Shown here: positions 1 to 10,768 of the stretch, in pieces
Numbering within the stretch: the stretch's first letter is position 1
Layout: every line of letters starts with the position of its first letter
NCBI GenBank assembly: GCA_949152475.1
Contig: OX424558.1
Coordinates: forward strand, 41,036,751-41,100,750
Length of the DNA: 64,000 nucleotides
Source of the DNA: Terebella lapidaria
Lineage: Eukaryota; Annelida; Polychaeta; Terebellida; Terebellidae
Direction of reading: 5' to 3'
Notes under the pieces: model-generated
Databases searched by the model: none
What the model was told of the DNA's origin: nothing
What the model saw: only the letters and a program-made list of their open reading frames with translations
Position numbers and translations under genes: made by a program

Positions 1-1314
1 TAGACTAGAACTTCGTTTTTTGAGCTAATAAATCGATGTCCTTGTTTTAAATTAGTTTCCCCAAATCTTTCGAGTGCGTAATCATACGCACTGGCCGTGA
101 TAGCACTGCGTAAATTTCAAAAAGTCATGCGTAATTACGCATTATTTTACGCTATCGGGAGCCCTGAATCTACATTTGGTAATTTTTTACGAGTACTCGG
201 TTACGTTACGAGTCGAGTCACAACACCCGAGTACTCGAGTTACGAAATCTGTACTTGTGCTGACCCTATTTTTACATGTAAGCAAAATCAACGATTTATG
301 GGCTGGCAAACCAAGTCGTCTTTGAGTATTCCATAATTCGGCGGCCGCATGCCTTGGCGGCCGGATCGGGAGTCGCGTCGTCCGTTAGAATAGATCTAGA
401 TCTACCACGTGCTACATCATGCACTTTTACTTACATTTTGTGACGGATGCGGTTTCACATCATATATATCTAGAGAGAAAACGCATGGAACTTGCGTCAG
501 TTTATCGCAAAATAAGATAGAGATCTAGATAAAATCTGAACACAAAATTCCACTCGCATCAAAACATGGCCGCCATTTGCAAAACATGCGCGACGATGCA
601 ACTGAGTATTTCGTTCTTGCATGTCTTGCTTTTCATCACAACCGGGACCCCTCCATCCGTAACAACTGGAATCCGATTTCCGTAACCGACGCACTAGTTC
701 GTATAGGGGCATGATTAGATTATCCTTTATAAATAGAACAGTCCTGAAGCATCGGGCGACAAATCTCGGAAATCCCTTGAAAACAGAATCCCATATAGTG
801 CCCCTTTAGGCTACTGTATATTAATTATATTGGCCATTCAACTCAATGTTAAATGATCTTACTTTGACGGTCCATAACACCTTCCTAAAAAAAAATCCCA
901 GCCTAACCACTATGCTAGTTTTATCCCTCAACGTATTGGGCATCGCGTGGTAAGCATGAATATATTTGACGACACATGGGATTTTTCGCTATTCTGCCTT
1001 GAATGGACCCGGTGTGAAAATACCCAAAATTATAGGTACTGATGCCCATGCAAAACCCCTTTGATTCCCCAGCTCCTGAGAAGAACGCCAACAAGATACT
1101 GCCTTGAAAACCGGGTCATTATATCCCAGCACTGCGTTCTTTCAGGTGAATATACACTCGTCCAGAAGTCTGGCCTAAAAAATATATGAGGCGATGTTTA
1201 ACAACAGTTTCCCTTTAAATTGCCTAAGTGAGGTGAACGCTCGCTGATTGGCTGAGCGAATTACTGTACACTGCCCTTAAACTTGATGTATCCTTGTGAC
1301 GTTTCTGTGATTGA
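1..1314. other. Intergenic, no gene seen
   Basis: AT-rich sequence without a convincing exon or recognisable domain. The open frames here (79 and 71 codons) have no recognisable similarity and no splice context. Confidence 0.6.
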
Positions 1315-1777
1315 TATAATGACAAAACTAGGTGAGTGTGTTTTCCAGCACACGGGAAAGATCGAGTTTGAACTGGCGGAAGAATACAAGAGAGCACGAG
1401 ACCGAAGGTCGAGTGCTTTCTGATGTTCTTCCGCCAGTTCAAACGAGATCTTTCCCGTGTGCTGGAAAACACACGAAACAGGTTTTGTTTTTATCACATG
1501 CTATGAATTTATGATTCTGAAATATTCGGAAACCCAACCCCTGTAAATTAAAGTAAAGTTGTAACAAAGATTGCAAGAACTTCTTACAATCTTTGATTGT
1601 ACTCAAGCACCCTGAGTAGAAGACCCTTAAACATGTGCGTTGCTAGGAAACAATATATACAATGCGGATCACCCGGTCGTCAAATACTTTGTATCATTTT
1701 TTATTTACACGTATCTCATGTATAATATTTGTCTGTATGTTGGTTATTATGTACCCTGTACATTTACGCCAATAAAC

Positions 1778-1833
<56 letters not shown>

Positions 1834-2110
1834 ATAATGACGTCACAGTGGTTGTACGTTTTCTAAATGGTTATATGTTACTAAGGCTGAATCGCGTGAT
1901 GTTTCATTGTGACGTCATAGAACACTCGTGCTTTAAAGAAAAACACATTCTAGACAAGTGCATGTGAATATGTGAAATGTGAAGCAAAAATGTGAAGAAA
2001 AAAATAGTGCAAACATGATGTTTCCGGCAAAGGTTATCACACTGTCGGAAATCACTATGTGTTCTCACTGTTTGTAGTTTAAGATAAATTCATAGCATGT
2101 GATAAAAAAA
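1315..2110 (+). repeat. Foldback-type dispersed repeat, copy 1
   Basis: Positions 1336-1383 and 1427-1474 are near-perfect reverse complements (48 bp each, stem beginning GTGTGTTTTCCAGCACACGG), and the spacer adds further pairing, so the start folds into one long hairpin. The following ~640 bp, down to a GAATTTAT/CATAGCATGTGAT motif near 2090-2107, recur in reverse orientation at 50472-51120. The 60-80 codon ORFs over the hairpin are shadows of the inverted repeat. It looks non-coding and non-autonomous. The family is not known to me. Confidence 0.8.
1695..1830 (+). mobile_element. Short retroelement insertion with (TTGA)n tail
   Basis: This segment is absent from the second foldback copy at 50.7 kb, which gives an empty site. 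It ends in AATAAACTTGATTGATTG... with about 13 TTGA units and is flanked by TGTAT at 1690-1694 and 1831-1835. A 3' simple repeat plus a 5-bp target duplication fits a LINE-mobilised SINE or a severely 5'-truncated LINE. The source family is not identified. Confidence 0.65.
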
Positions 2111-2130
2111 CGAGAGGCCATAGGCCACAC

Positions 2131-3444
2131 ACTTGCCGGAATGAGTACGTAATTATGACGTCATTTGTCGTCAATTCTATACTGCAAACTTACTGTGAAT
2201 GGAGTTCTTTAATATGCATGATAAAATCGTTTTCATATATGTCATATTATACCCGTACAAGATCATAATATCTTGAAATGATGAGTTTCCTTTGAAATTT
2301 TACCAATTTGTTGCCACAAAAACGTCAATTACGTCCAAACGGATATACCGATTGAGCTAAAAATTGGCAGAAGCCATCACAGGACGACTCCACATCGTTT
2401 GCATATGCTAGATCTGCAGTATATGTTATAACTTTCCACATCTGATACTCAAAAGGCCTAAATGTCAGTCTGAAATCACATTTGACGTCATTATGACGTC
2501 AATTGACGTCCGATTCCAAAAATGACAACATATTTGGAAAGTACTCTCGAAGACCTTTCAAACGAGCTACTACTCGATATTTTTGCAAAAGGTCAAGGTC
2601 AAGGTCATTTTTGAGGTCAACTTCGACCTCAGGCGCTTGCAAAGGCTATCGGTCATACGCCTTACGTGTAAATGCAAAAGTTGTTAGGCTAAGTGAGTGC
2701 AATACTCTGGATTTACTTTCGTGTCTCTATCTTGCTTACTTCCCGAGATATAGTGACCCACATGGTTTTCACTTGCAGATCAATATTGACCTTGACTTTT
2801 GACCTTTGACCTTGAAATTTCCTGGAACAAAAGAACTTATTCTTGACTAGAAACTGGTGTATTATCAGAATTTTACGCTCATTATTGACGCTTTTATCAG
2901 CATCGACAGCTTGAAACATGCAATTTCGCTTATAATGGGGCTGATTTCGTTGCCATAGAAACGTCAATTACGTCATAACGAATTGGCCGATCGGGCTAAA
3001 AATTGACATTGAGCATGATGGACCGGTCTCACATCGTTTCCAAGCATCAGATCGAAAATCGGAGGAGGTGACCTCCAAGGTCAAATATTCGACCTCAGGC
3101 GAACTTCTCAAGGTCAAGGTCAAAGGTCAAGGTCAAGGTCACGGAAGATAGAACTCGAGTAACTGTTTTCTAAGATATGAACTTGGTTTGAAGTCTCTAG
3201 CACAAATAGAACCGGAGTTATGGCCACTTAGGTGTTTTCAACGTTTTGCGTGACCTTGACCTTGACCTTTGACCTAGATACACCAAAATAGGACGTTTTC
3301 TGCCCGGTGTCCTAGAGAATATGTACACCAACTTTGAGAGAAATCAAGTAAGAATTGTGGACGCTAGGCTGGACACAAACAAACAAATCCACAAATCCAC
3401 GAACGAACCAACATACTTGCCGAAATCTTTAGATTCCGGCAAGT
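2131..3444. mobile_element. Non-autonomous TIR element with GGTCAAGGTCA core
   Basis: The ends are perfect 12-bp inverted repeats, ACTTGCCGGAAT at 2131-2142 and ATTCCGGCAAGT at 3433-3444. The right end carries its own subterminal hairpin (3415-3444). The interior has many GACCTTGACC/GGTCAAGGTCA hexamer runs (2590-2630, 3105-3140, 3250-3280) and no coding capacity. I could not find a clear target-site duplication. Confidence 0.6.
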
Positions 3445-3743
3445 AATAATGGGCCCTATCACATGAAGCCTGATCATAGAACATCATAGTACCATAGTCA
3501 TAACATGTATCCAGGCACTATGACAGCTATACTATACATACGCCCAATAGCAACGTGGTTGATAAGGGCTTTAATTATGCTGCGTTCACTAGAATATGTG
3601 AATATCATGAGGTCACAAGTAAACTTTTGAACACAACTAGTGACAGTTCAAGTGACACATATGACCGAACTCTTGAAATTTGGTGCTCCTGTCCGTCCGC
3701 ATGAGTACAATGTCATACCATTACGAATAGGAGCTTAGCAGCT

Positions 3744-5060
3744 TTGGAGCTTATCATGCACCAAGAGGTCATTAACAAGGAGGTGCAGAAGATGCTCGGG
3801 CCAGACATCCTCAAACCCAGTGATAGCCCTTGGGCCAGTCCTGTGGTCATGGTGAAGAAGAAGGATGGCTCGAAGAGATTCTGCTTTGACTCTCCGAAGC
3901 TTAACAATGTCATGCGGAAGGACTCATATCCTCTCCCCCACAGCAAGGACACCTTCGATTTTTGTGCTTTACACCTGGCCTCAGGGTATTGGCAGGTCGA
4001 GTTGGACGAGAGTGATCGGGCTGAAACAGCCTTTGTCACCAAGCATGGGCTCTACCAATTTAAGGTAAAGCCGTTCGGGCTCTGTAACAACCCCATGACA
4101 TACTAGCATGAAATGGTGCTAAAAGGGTTTCTCTGGAGGTGATGGATGGTCTATATCGACGATGTCGTCGTGTACGGCCGGTCGTTCGAGGGAACCCTCA
4201 CCAACCTCCAAATGATGCTCCATCGCATCCGCGATGCAGGTCTTAAACTCAAGTCTAACAAGTGCGAGCTCTTCACCCAGCAGATCTGGTACTTGCGCTT
4301 TATGGTGACAGGCACATGTGTTCGTCCAGACCCTGCGAAGATCGAGGTCATACAGCACTGGCCCCCGCCTTGTAATGTGGTGGATGTGAGGTCCTTCTTC
4401 GGCTTCGCAAGCTACCACCGCTGGTTTATTCGAGGCTTCACAGAGATCACGCGCCACCTCACTCTCCTCACAGAAAAGGGCGCCGATTTCATCTGGGAGG
4501 CTTCCAAGGTGGTATCTTCTGCGAACCTCCGGAAAGCTCTGGTGGCAGCACCTGTGCTCCGGTACCCGCTTCCCGAATGTGAGTTCATTTTGGACACAGA
4601 CGTGAGTAATTTCGGGCTCGGCGGTGTCCACTCACAGATCGTGGATGGACAGGAGCGTGGAGCGCTCTGAGCCACTCTCAAATGAATTACTACTGCATGA
4701 CTCACCTCGAGCTCCTCGCGGTTGCTACAATGGACAAGCGCTGCCGGCGTTACTTGTTGGGGCGACATATCCAGTTGCGGACTGACCACAGTTCACTTCG
4801 CTGGCTACTCAACTTCAGTGAGGCAGATGGTGGTGGCCTGGTGGCTCGCCAACACCGCGCCAGAATGCAGCATGGCAATGCTGACAAACTATCACGTTGT
4901 CAGAAGTGCAAGAATCCGGATTGCGCAGGAATAACACCATTCCAGCGTGGCGAGGATTCTTCCTCAGACTCGGAACTAGACCTTCCGGGGAGACCGCAGG
5001 CTGCTGACCCTTTAGTACCACAGCAGTCTGGGCAACAAGAGTCAACCCCTCTGCGTGGAT
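3744..5060 (+). pseudogene. gypsy reverse transcriptase and RNase H remnant
   Basis: From 3744 the frame shows the gypsy RT signature SPWASPVVMVKKKDGSKRFC, then LASGYWQVELDESDRAETAF and FGLCNNPMTY. A stop at about 4104 interrupts it. The same frame resumes at 4146 with the catalytic YIDDVVVY box and the thumb/connection motif VDVRSFFGFASYHRWFI. After another stop at about 4668 the frame shifts, and 4682 onward encodes an RNase H-like stretch (THLELLAVATMDKR, LRTDHSSLRWLL) followed by a low-complexity tail. The polymerase motif is intact but the reading frame is not. Confidence 0.85.
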
Positions 5061-5486
5061 GCACCGGTACTGATGCAACCAGCCCGCGTATGATCCAGGG
5101 GTGCTACTCAGCCCCAGCGAGTCCTCCTCGACACCGGCGATGTACTACTCGTGGGTACCCTCCCCGTCCTCGGATGAGTATGCGCGGCAGTTGCCCCCTG
5201 TGGTAATGGCCACTGGCGCGCAGCCGGACGTGACGGATGAGGAACCGACCTACTTGGGTGGCTACTTTCTGGAGCAACTGGCTGCGAGGCAAAGGGCGGA
5301 CAGCACCCTGGAGCCAGTAATGAAAGCCCTTGAGGTGGAACAGAAACCTTCCATGGCTGAGCAGGAGACCTACAAGAAGAGACGCAATCCCTAGTCCCCC
5401 CAGTGGGAATGGCTCGTCCTCCGAGAAGGCCTCCTTTACCGTCGTTGTGTGAGCCTCCACACCCGTTGCCTTCTATTTGGTAACTG

Positions 5487-6330
5487 GTGCTTCCGGCAGA
5501 ACTGCACAGAGACGTGCTCCACCAACTGCACGACCTCCGGGTCACCAGTCATCTCGGTATACGGAGGACCATCCATCAGCTGCAACAGCACTTTCATTGG
5601 CCTGATAGCAGCCTGGACATGCAGAGGTGGTGCACAGCTTGCTTGCGGTGTCAGGCTCGCAAGGGAGTTCCGGCTCCTGACTGCCACCCCTTGACCACAT
5701 TCAAGGTTGGCGTGCCTTTTGACTGGATCACCTTGGATATTCTGGATACTCATCGGGTCCCTTCGCGTGGGTTCAGGTACATCCTGGTGATCTCGGACTA
5801 TTTCACCAAATACACTGATGCCTACCCGCTGTGGCGCCAGGCCGTGGACGAGGTGGCTTGGTTACTGGTGAGTAGGTGGGTGGTGTACCATGGCGTACCT
5901 AAGCAGGTATACACTCGGATCAGGGCACGCGATTTGGAAGCAACCTGTTCCGGGGCCTAGCACAGATGCTGGGGAGTACCAAGGTCCGCACCACCCCTTA
6001 CTGGCCCCAGTCTGACAGACAGGTCGAACACTCCAATCGATTTATCCAGAATATGAGGAGGCCTTTGAAAACGATCGTGCAAATGACTGGGAGTACCACC
6101 TCTGGTCCGTCTTAATGGCGTATAGGTCATCGGTCCACGGCTCCACCGGGATGACGCCGCACGTGATGTTGTACGGCCGGGAATTAAATCTGCCCATTGA
6201 TATCATGTATCCAACTGCAGCAGAAACCGGAGCAGTACCACAGTGCAGTCCCAGTATGTGGAGCCGATTTCTGGGGAGCGCCCACGACTTTGAACGAGCA
6301 CGACTAGATAAGTCCCCTGTTCGGTAAAAG
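5487..6330 (+). pseudogene. gypsy integrase remnant
   Basis: 5487-5960 encodes an HHCC-like zinc-binding start (HLGIRRT..H, CTACLRCQARK) and the beginning of the integrase core (FDWITLDILD, YILVISDYFTKYTDAYPL). The frame is broken near the second catalytic acidic residue. 6115-6327 resumes with MAYRSSVHGSTGMTPHVMLY, the usual end of the core. Frame breaks between the two blocks make it non-functional. Confidence 0.8.
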
Positions 6331-6560
6331 CATGGCTATGATGACCATGTCAAGTGTAGACCCGCTTTTGCGGAAGGTGACAAGGTGCGTTATTACTATC
6401 CACCGGCCGAACAGGGCAACAAGTTTGCACAGTCGTGGATCGGTCCATTCACCCAACAGGTGACTGAGGTGGACTACATATACGTCATATGTTGGGCCTT
6501 CCGGACCTGTTCAACTTGTCGGATGAGAGTCCGGACAACTTACAACTAGTTCTCGGTGAT

Positions 6561-8199
6561 CCGCAGGTACCTCTGTAGCCTCCGGGACATGCGGATGGAC
6601 AGCGACCATGTCGTCAAGCTCGTGTGCCATCACGATATGGGTGGGACTGACTTGCGGTATCCATCTATCCCCCAAGGATGGATTTCAAGTCGTTCTGCGG
6701 GAGTCCGGACAACTTAATGCCGCGATCACTTCTTTGTGGTAATCCGTGTGAGTGGTCTAGACACTTTGTATCATAGCGCCGCAGTCCGCATCCACCCTCC
6801 CATTGTTTCTAGTGCTAAGGGCGTGCGCCAAGCCTATTTGCATCATGTGAACTGCTGTCCGGCGCAGTTAACCCAATGCCTGGGCTGGCCGGATCACTTT
6901 TGTGGATTTGCCGGATGCCCCAGGGTCCCATTTTATAAGGTCAATATGCCATCCTATGGTGATTGTCTGAGGCTGGACTCCGTCCGCACACAGTTCCGGA
7001 CCACTGCCGGCTATTGATTCATCATATTTTGCATTCTATAGATTGGACGCCGGCATGAAGGGAACACCTCCAAACCACTGAGGTTATGGACCTTTTGACT
7101 TCTCGTCTAATTCTATTGGACCGCGCTCCTGTGGTCTATTTATGGCTCTGGGTTTGAACGGTGCATTGCTCCATGGCTTTATTGTACACTATGGTTGCTA
7201 TTGGGCGCTTAGCTAACTCCAATAGGGCGCACATATGTCTGTAGGGCTACAATGGGCATACACGCTCACCCTGTAAGCATAACTTCGGCTTTGGGGAGTG
7301 GTTATATTTATTCACCCGTATTTCATGTTATTATTTATGAGTGGACTATTTAAACCACAAATATCCAGCAAGTCTCTGGAGAAGTCTGTTCTTGCTCAAT
7401 TATTACACAATTGAGATAAGTTTCGTGAAATTTCTTTCCTGGTGCAACAGAGGGTTGGAAATCAGGTGATTTTCACTCTCGCAAGAAGATTGTAAGGAAT
7501 TGTGTTGATTTTGACAGTGGCGGCGTTCTGTGATATATCGGAAAAGACTGGAGAGTGACAATTTATTGTTGTTTTCGTCTAGCATATTTGTTCCATCCAC
7601 AAGTATACGCTGCTGTCAATTTAAGCACAGTTTCTACCTTCCTGTTGGCAATAGTTTCTCATCATTGACCGCCAGCGCGGCAGCTATAGCTAATGACAGA
7701 TATTATTGCTTGTATTTTAATTGCGAGGTCGCCTGGGATAGGAATTTTCTTTTTCTACCCGTATCCACATATTGATTTGGAGTCACTGGGAGGAAATGCC
7801 TGCCCCCACATGAGTTATATAGCGTATGTTTTTTGATCCGGGCAGTGTGTTATTATGACCGAGGACAGAAGTCTTCAGAACACCACAAACGTTACTGCCG
7901 CAGGTAGCATTGCTGTCCTGTTTGATGTATTTACAATGTTGTATCAGATTTTAATGAATCTCCAGTTATTTGCGCATTGATGTTGTGCAACTCACACTTC
8001 GTCCGCTGCTGCAGCGCCGGATCCGGCGGGGTCTGGCGCGGCCGGCGTTTTGGTTGTTAGTGATATTAACAGTCGCATGCCCGGCACTCGGCCGTCCGGA
8101 GGTTCGTGTATGTTCAGATGTCCGCATCTGCAGATGTCCGTCCATATGTGCGCATCCGCTCTGGCCGCCCGAGTAGCATGTGGAGCGGCCACCTCGTTG
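6561..8199. other. Intergenic, no gene seen
   Basis: No recognisable coding exon. 8000-8170 is noticeably more GC-rich than its surroundings and leads into the tandem repeats that follow. It is probably mostly decayed repeat DNA. Confidence 0.5.
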
Positions 8200-8455
8200 C
8201 CTCGTGGCCTCGCTTTAGTTCATATGCGAGGCCACGAAGCGAGACAACGAGGCCACGAGTCGAGGCTACGAAGCCATGAAGCGAGGTTGTGAGGCCACAA
8301 GGCGAGTTCACAAAGCAAGTTCACAAGGCCACGAAGTGAGTTCACGAAGCGAGTTCACGTGGCCATGAAGCAAGTTCACGAAGCGAGTTCACGTGGCCAT
8401 GAAGCAAGTTCACGAAGCGAGTTCACGATGCCACGAAGCGAGTCCATGAGGATAC
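8200..8455 (+). repeat. Tandem repeat, AAGCGAGTTCACG units (34-bp period)
   Basis: Degenerate copies of GAGGCCACGAAGCGAG and GAAGCAAGTTCACGAAGCGA fill this stretch. Two units at 8361-8394 and 8395-8428 are almost identical with a 34-bp period. A short block in the opposite orientation lies at 8838-8895. Confidence 0.8.
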
Positions 8456-8837
8456 GGAACGACACCAAAAACACATGGTCATGAAACATTTGTCCCTACA
8501 GACTCATGCACGAAATTGTGAGTGGCACTCCTCAATATCTTTCACAACATCGATGTAGACAAGTTTACTTTTTATGTGTGATTATTTATTAAGGGAAGTA
8601 CGTTTTTTGTCAATCAAGCATAAGCTGACCTAAATATTTCTTACGAGGTCATACAAATGCAGAGGTTTGCGTCTTCTAGAAAGCCGACAAGTTACTTGAG
8701 GAATTTTCTAATTGCTATTAATTATGAAAAGCGAACTTTTGTCCTTGGCACTCAGAGGATTGAATAACAAGACAAATTATACAGGAGGGGTTTAAATATT
8801 TTTCAGTCTCGACAAAAGATTACACATTACATCGCTT

Positions 8838-8895
8838 CATGACCTCGTTTCCTCGCTTTGTGGCCTCGAAACTCGCTTCGTGAACTCGCTCCTAC
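8838..8895 (-). repeat. Inverted partner of the 8.2 kb tandem repeat
   Basis: GACCTCGTTTCCTCGCTTTGT and CTCGCTTCGTGAACTCGC are reverse complements of the units at 8200-8455. The pair could fold around a ~380-bp loop. Confidence 0.65.
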
Positions 8896-9089
8896 TACTC
8901 ATGACGAGTGTACGATGCCACAAGATGGCCGCCATCGTACACCATAGGGAACTGGTGTCACGCGGCTTGCCGCGTTGACTGTTGTCGCTGTCTTCTTGGT
9001 GGTGGAAGACAGCTGTCCGCAGTTACATGTACGTTCGCGCGGACTCTCCGGAGTCGCTCCCTGTGACTCCGCATGTACAAAATTAAATC

Positions 9090-9696
9090 TGGCGATTTTG
9101 CCCAAAGATCGCGGCAGGAGATTTGTTGTTAACACTTTTCATGTTTTGGCTACTTGGTGTTCGAAGCACTGCGCTGCTTAGCAATGCTCTCTAATCCTCT
9201 CGCTCCACTATACTGAACAATGGTTTTACGTCATCCCTCGTGCTCTTTGGCTGCTGACAGCCTGCTTTGTTCTACTCGGAGTTGTCTCAGAGCTGGCAAG
9301 GCGAGAGGACGACGGAGGGCACGGCCATGTGCTCCACGTCCCTTTTCGGCTAGTGGGCCAGTAAGGCCCCGGGGACGATTTCCAATTGGGTGCCCAGGAG
9401 GGGGACTGTTGCTGACCCAGGGCTCGTCCCTGGATCACCAGTCTCCCGCCCTGGGATGGTGCGACACAGGCTCTGGCAGACCGTTGGGCTATTCGGGGTT
9501 CTATCCCCGCGGCGGACCGTCGGCGAGCCGTTCAAGTACAGTTAACACCACAGTGATGATGCTATCTGAGTGGTGTCTTACCGTCCGGGCTTGCTCAGCG
9601 GACTGCTACGTTCTAAAGTAATTACCTACGACCGCAATGACCCAAAGTGAGTGGCCTAGCCACGAGGATCCGGGATAGCGGACGTCAAACTTTACA
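9090..9696 (+). repeat. Dispersed repeat, possible solo LTR, copy 1
   Basis: Begins TGGCGATTTTGCCCAAAGAT and ends GACGTCAAACTTTACA. It is collinear with 51209-51962 over its full length, including the segments GGCGAGAGGACGACG, AAGGCCCCGGGGACGATTTCC and GCGGACCGTCGGCGAGCC. TG...CA ends and non-coding content suit a solo LTR, but no target duplication is evident. GGGGTTCTATCCCCG near 9495 resembles a tRNA T-arm/B-box, so a SINE-type origin is an alternative. Confidence 0.6.
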
Positions 9697-10768
9697 TAAA
9701 GTTTAACTGTAATTGTATTCCAAAGAACTCAGGAGAATTGCATACACTTTCTCTGCTATCACGCTCTTTCAATATATGTGAGCATGTAAAATATATTATA
9801 TTCACTTCATTCGAAATGGTATATTCTATCCAGAAGAAACAAGAAATGGAAAAGTCAGTGGGTTGAACTCAGTCAAAACACCTTGGAGATCCAAGGGATA
9901 TTATCAGCGTTGTCGATATGTTTTAATTCGACTGACAATAAACAGATAGATATTCCATACATGTTTGACTTGGAGACATCATTGGATAGGCAATACAATT
10001 CCCCTTTCAATGGTATAGAACATGTTGTCATCAGTGTCATGAAACCGACACAGCAGGCTATTCGCCAAGTGTACCCTCTTAATTTGAGTATACGTAAATC
10101 ACGAAAGATGTGTTTGAGGGGACAACCTTTCAAAGGGTGTCAGCAATGAGGTTCTATCCCTACATATTTACTTATATTCATTAATTTAGTGGGTCGAAGT
10201 TTAAAAAAATACACAAGTGGATTGAGAATTTGACTGGTTCACATGAGATAAACTCATCCCACATAATACACATATGGGGGATTCGGGGAAATTTTTCAGT
10301 GTTGTCGTTGAAAAATTCCTGCTGAAAATTTTGCTAGGCTTGTTCCCATCAATCGAGTCGATCATCGATTATATTTTAGCCAATTTATCTACAGCATATT
10401 CCAGCTTTACATTATGCTAGTTTAAATAATTCTTTTGTGGATAGGGAAGACATGAAATAGCAGACGATATACGACAGTAATATAAATGATGATAAGAGAG
10501 CACAATCGATCAGCTGTTATCATATTGATAACGCACGTTGATCTTTGTCCCCTCCTCACACCTTTCTGATATAACAAACCCCGGGACACGCCTCATCCAG
10601 CCATGTGCGGCGGGGGTAATGATACCATTTAATAATACATCGCGCCGTTTTAAGTAGGCCTATACAATCAAAGTTTTACGAAACAATTCCAATTAACGGA
10701 TTTCGATTAGGCCTAATTGTTGTCGAGTACGTGTAGACTTCACGTACTGACGTGGGTCGGTTGTTGCC
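9697..10768. other. Upstream of the ceramidase gene; one unrecognised 88-codon ORF
   Basis: The frame 9883-10149 (+) is open for 88 codons but has no recognisable domain, signal peptide or splice context, and I do not call it a gene. The last ~200 bp before 10769 should contain the ceramidase promoter and 5'UTR; no TATA box is obvious. Confidence 0.5.

Larger units (their letters stand above)
3690..6560 (+). mobile_element. Degenerate Ty3/gypsy retrotransposon (pol remnant)
   Basis: Reverse transcriptase, RNase H and integrase remnants lie in the order expected for Ty3/gypsy pol. Stop codons and frame changes break every domain. No gag, protease, chromodomain or LTR could be recognised, and boundaries are approximate. 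No envelope-like gene is present. It is a dead copy of a common metazoan retroelement class. Confidence 0.85.

Noticed and set aside
1224..1514. Several 60-82 codon ORFs on both strands
   Set aside because: They are mirror translations of the inverted repeat at 1336-1474 and recur with the same pattern at 50.9-51.3 kb.
9883..10149. 88-codon ORF
   Set aside because: No recognisable domain, no signal peptide, no splice context, and a nearly complementary ORF on the other strand.
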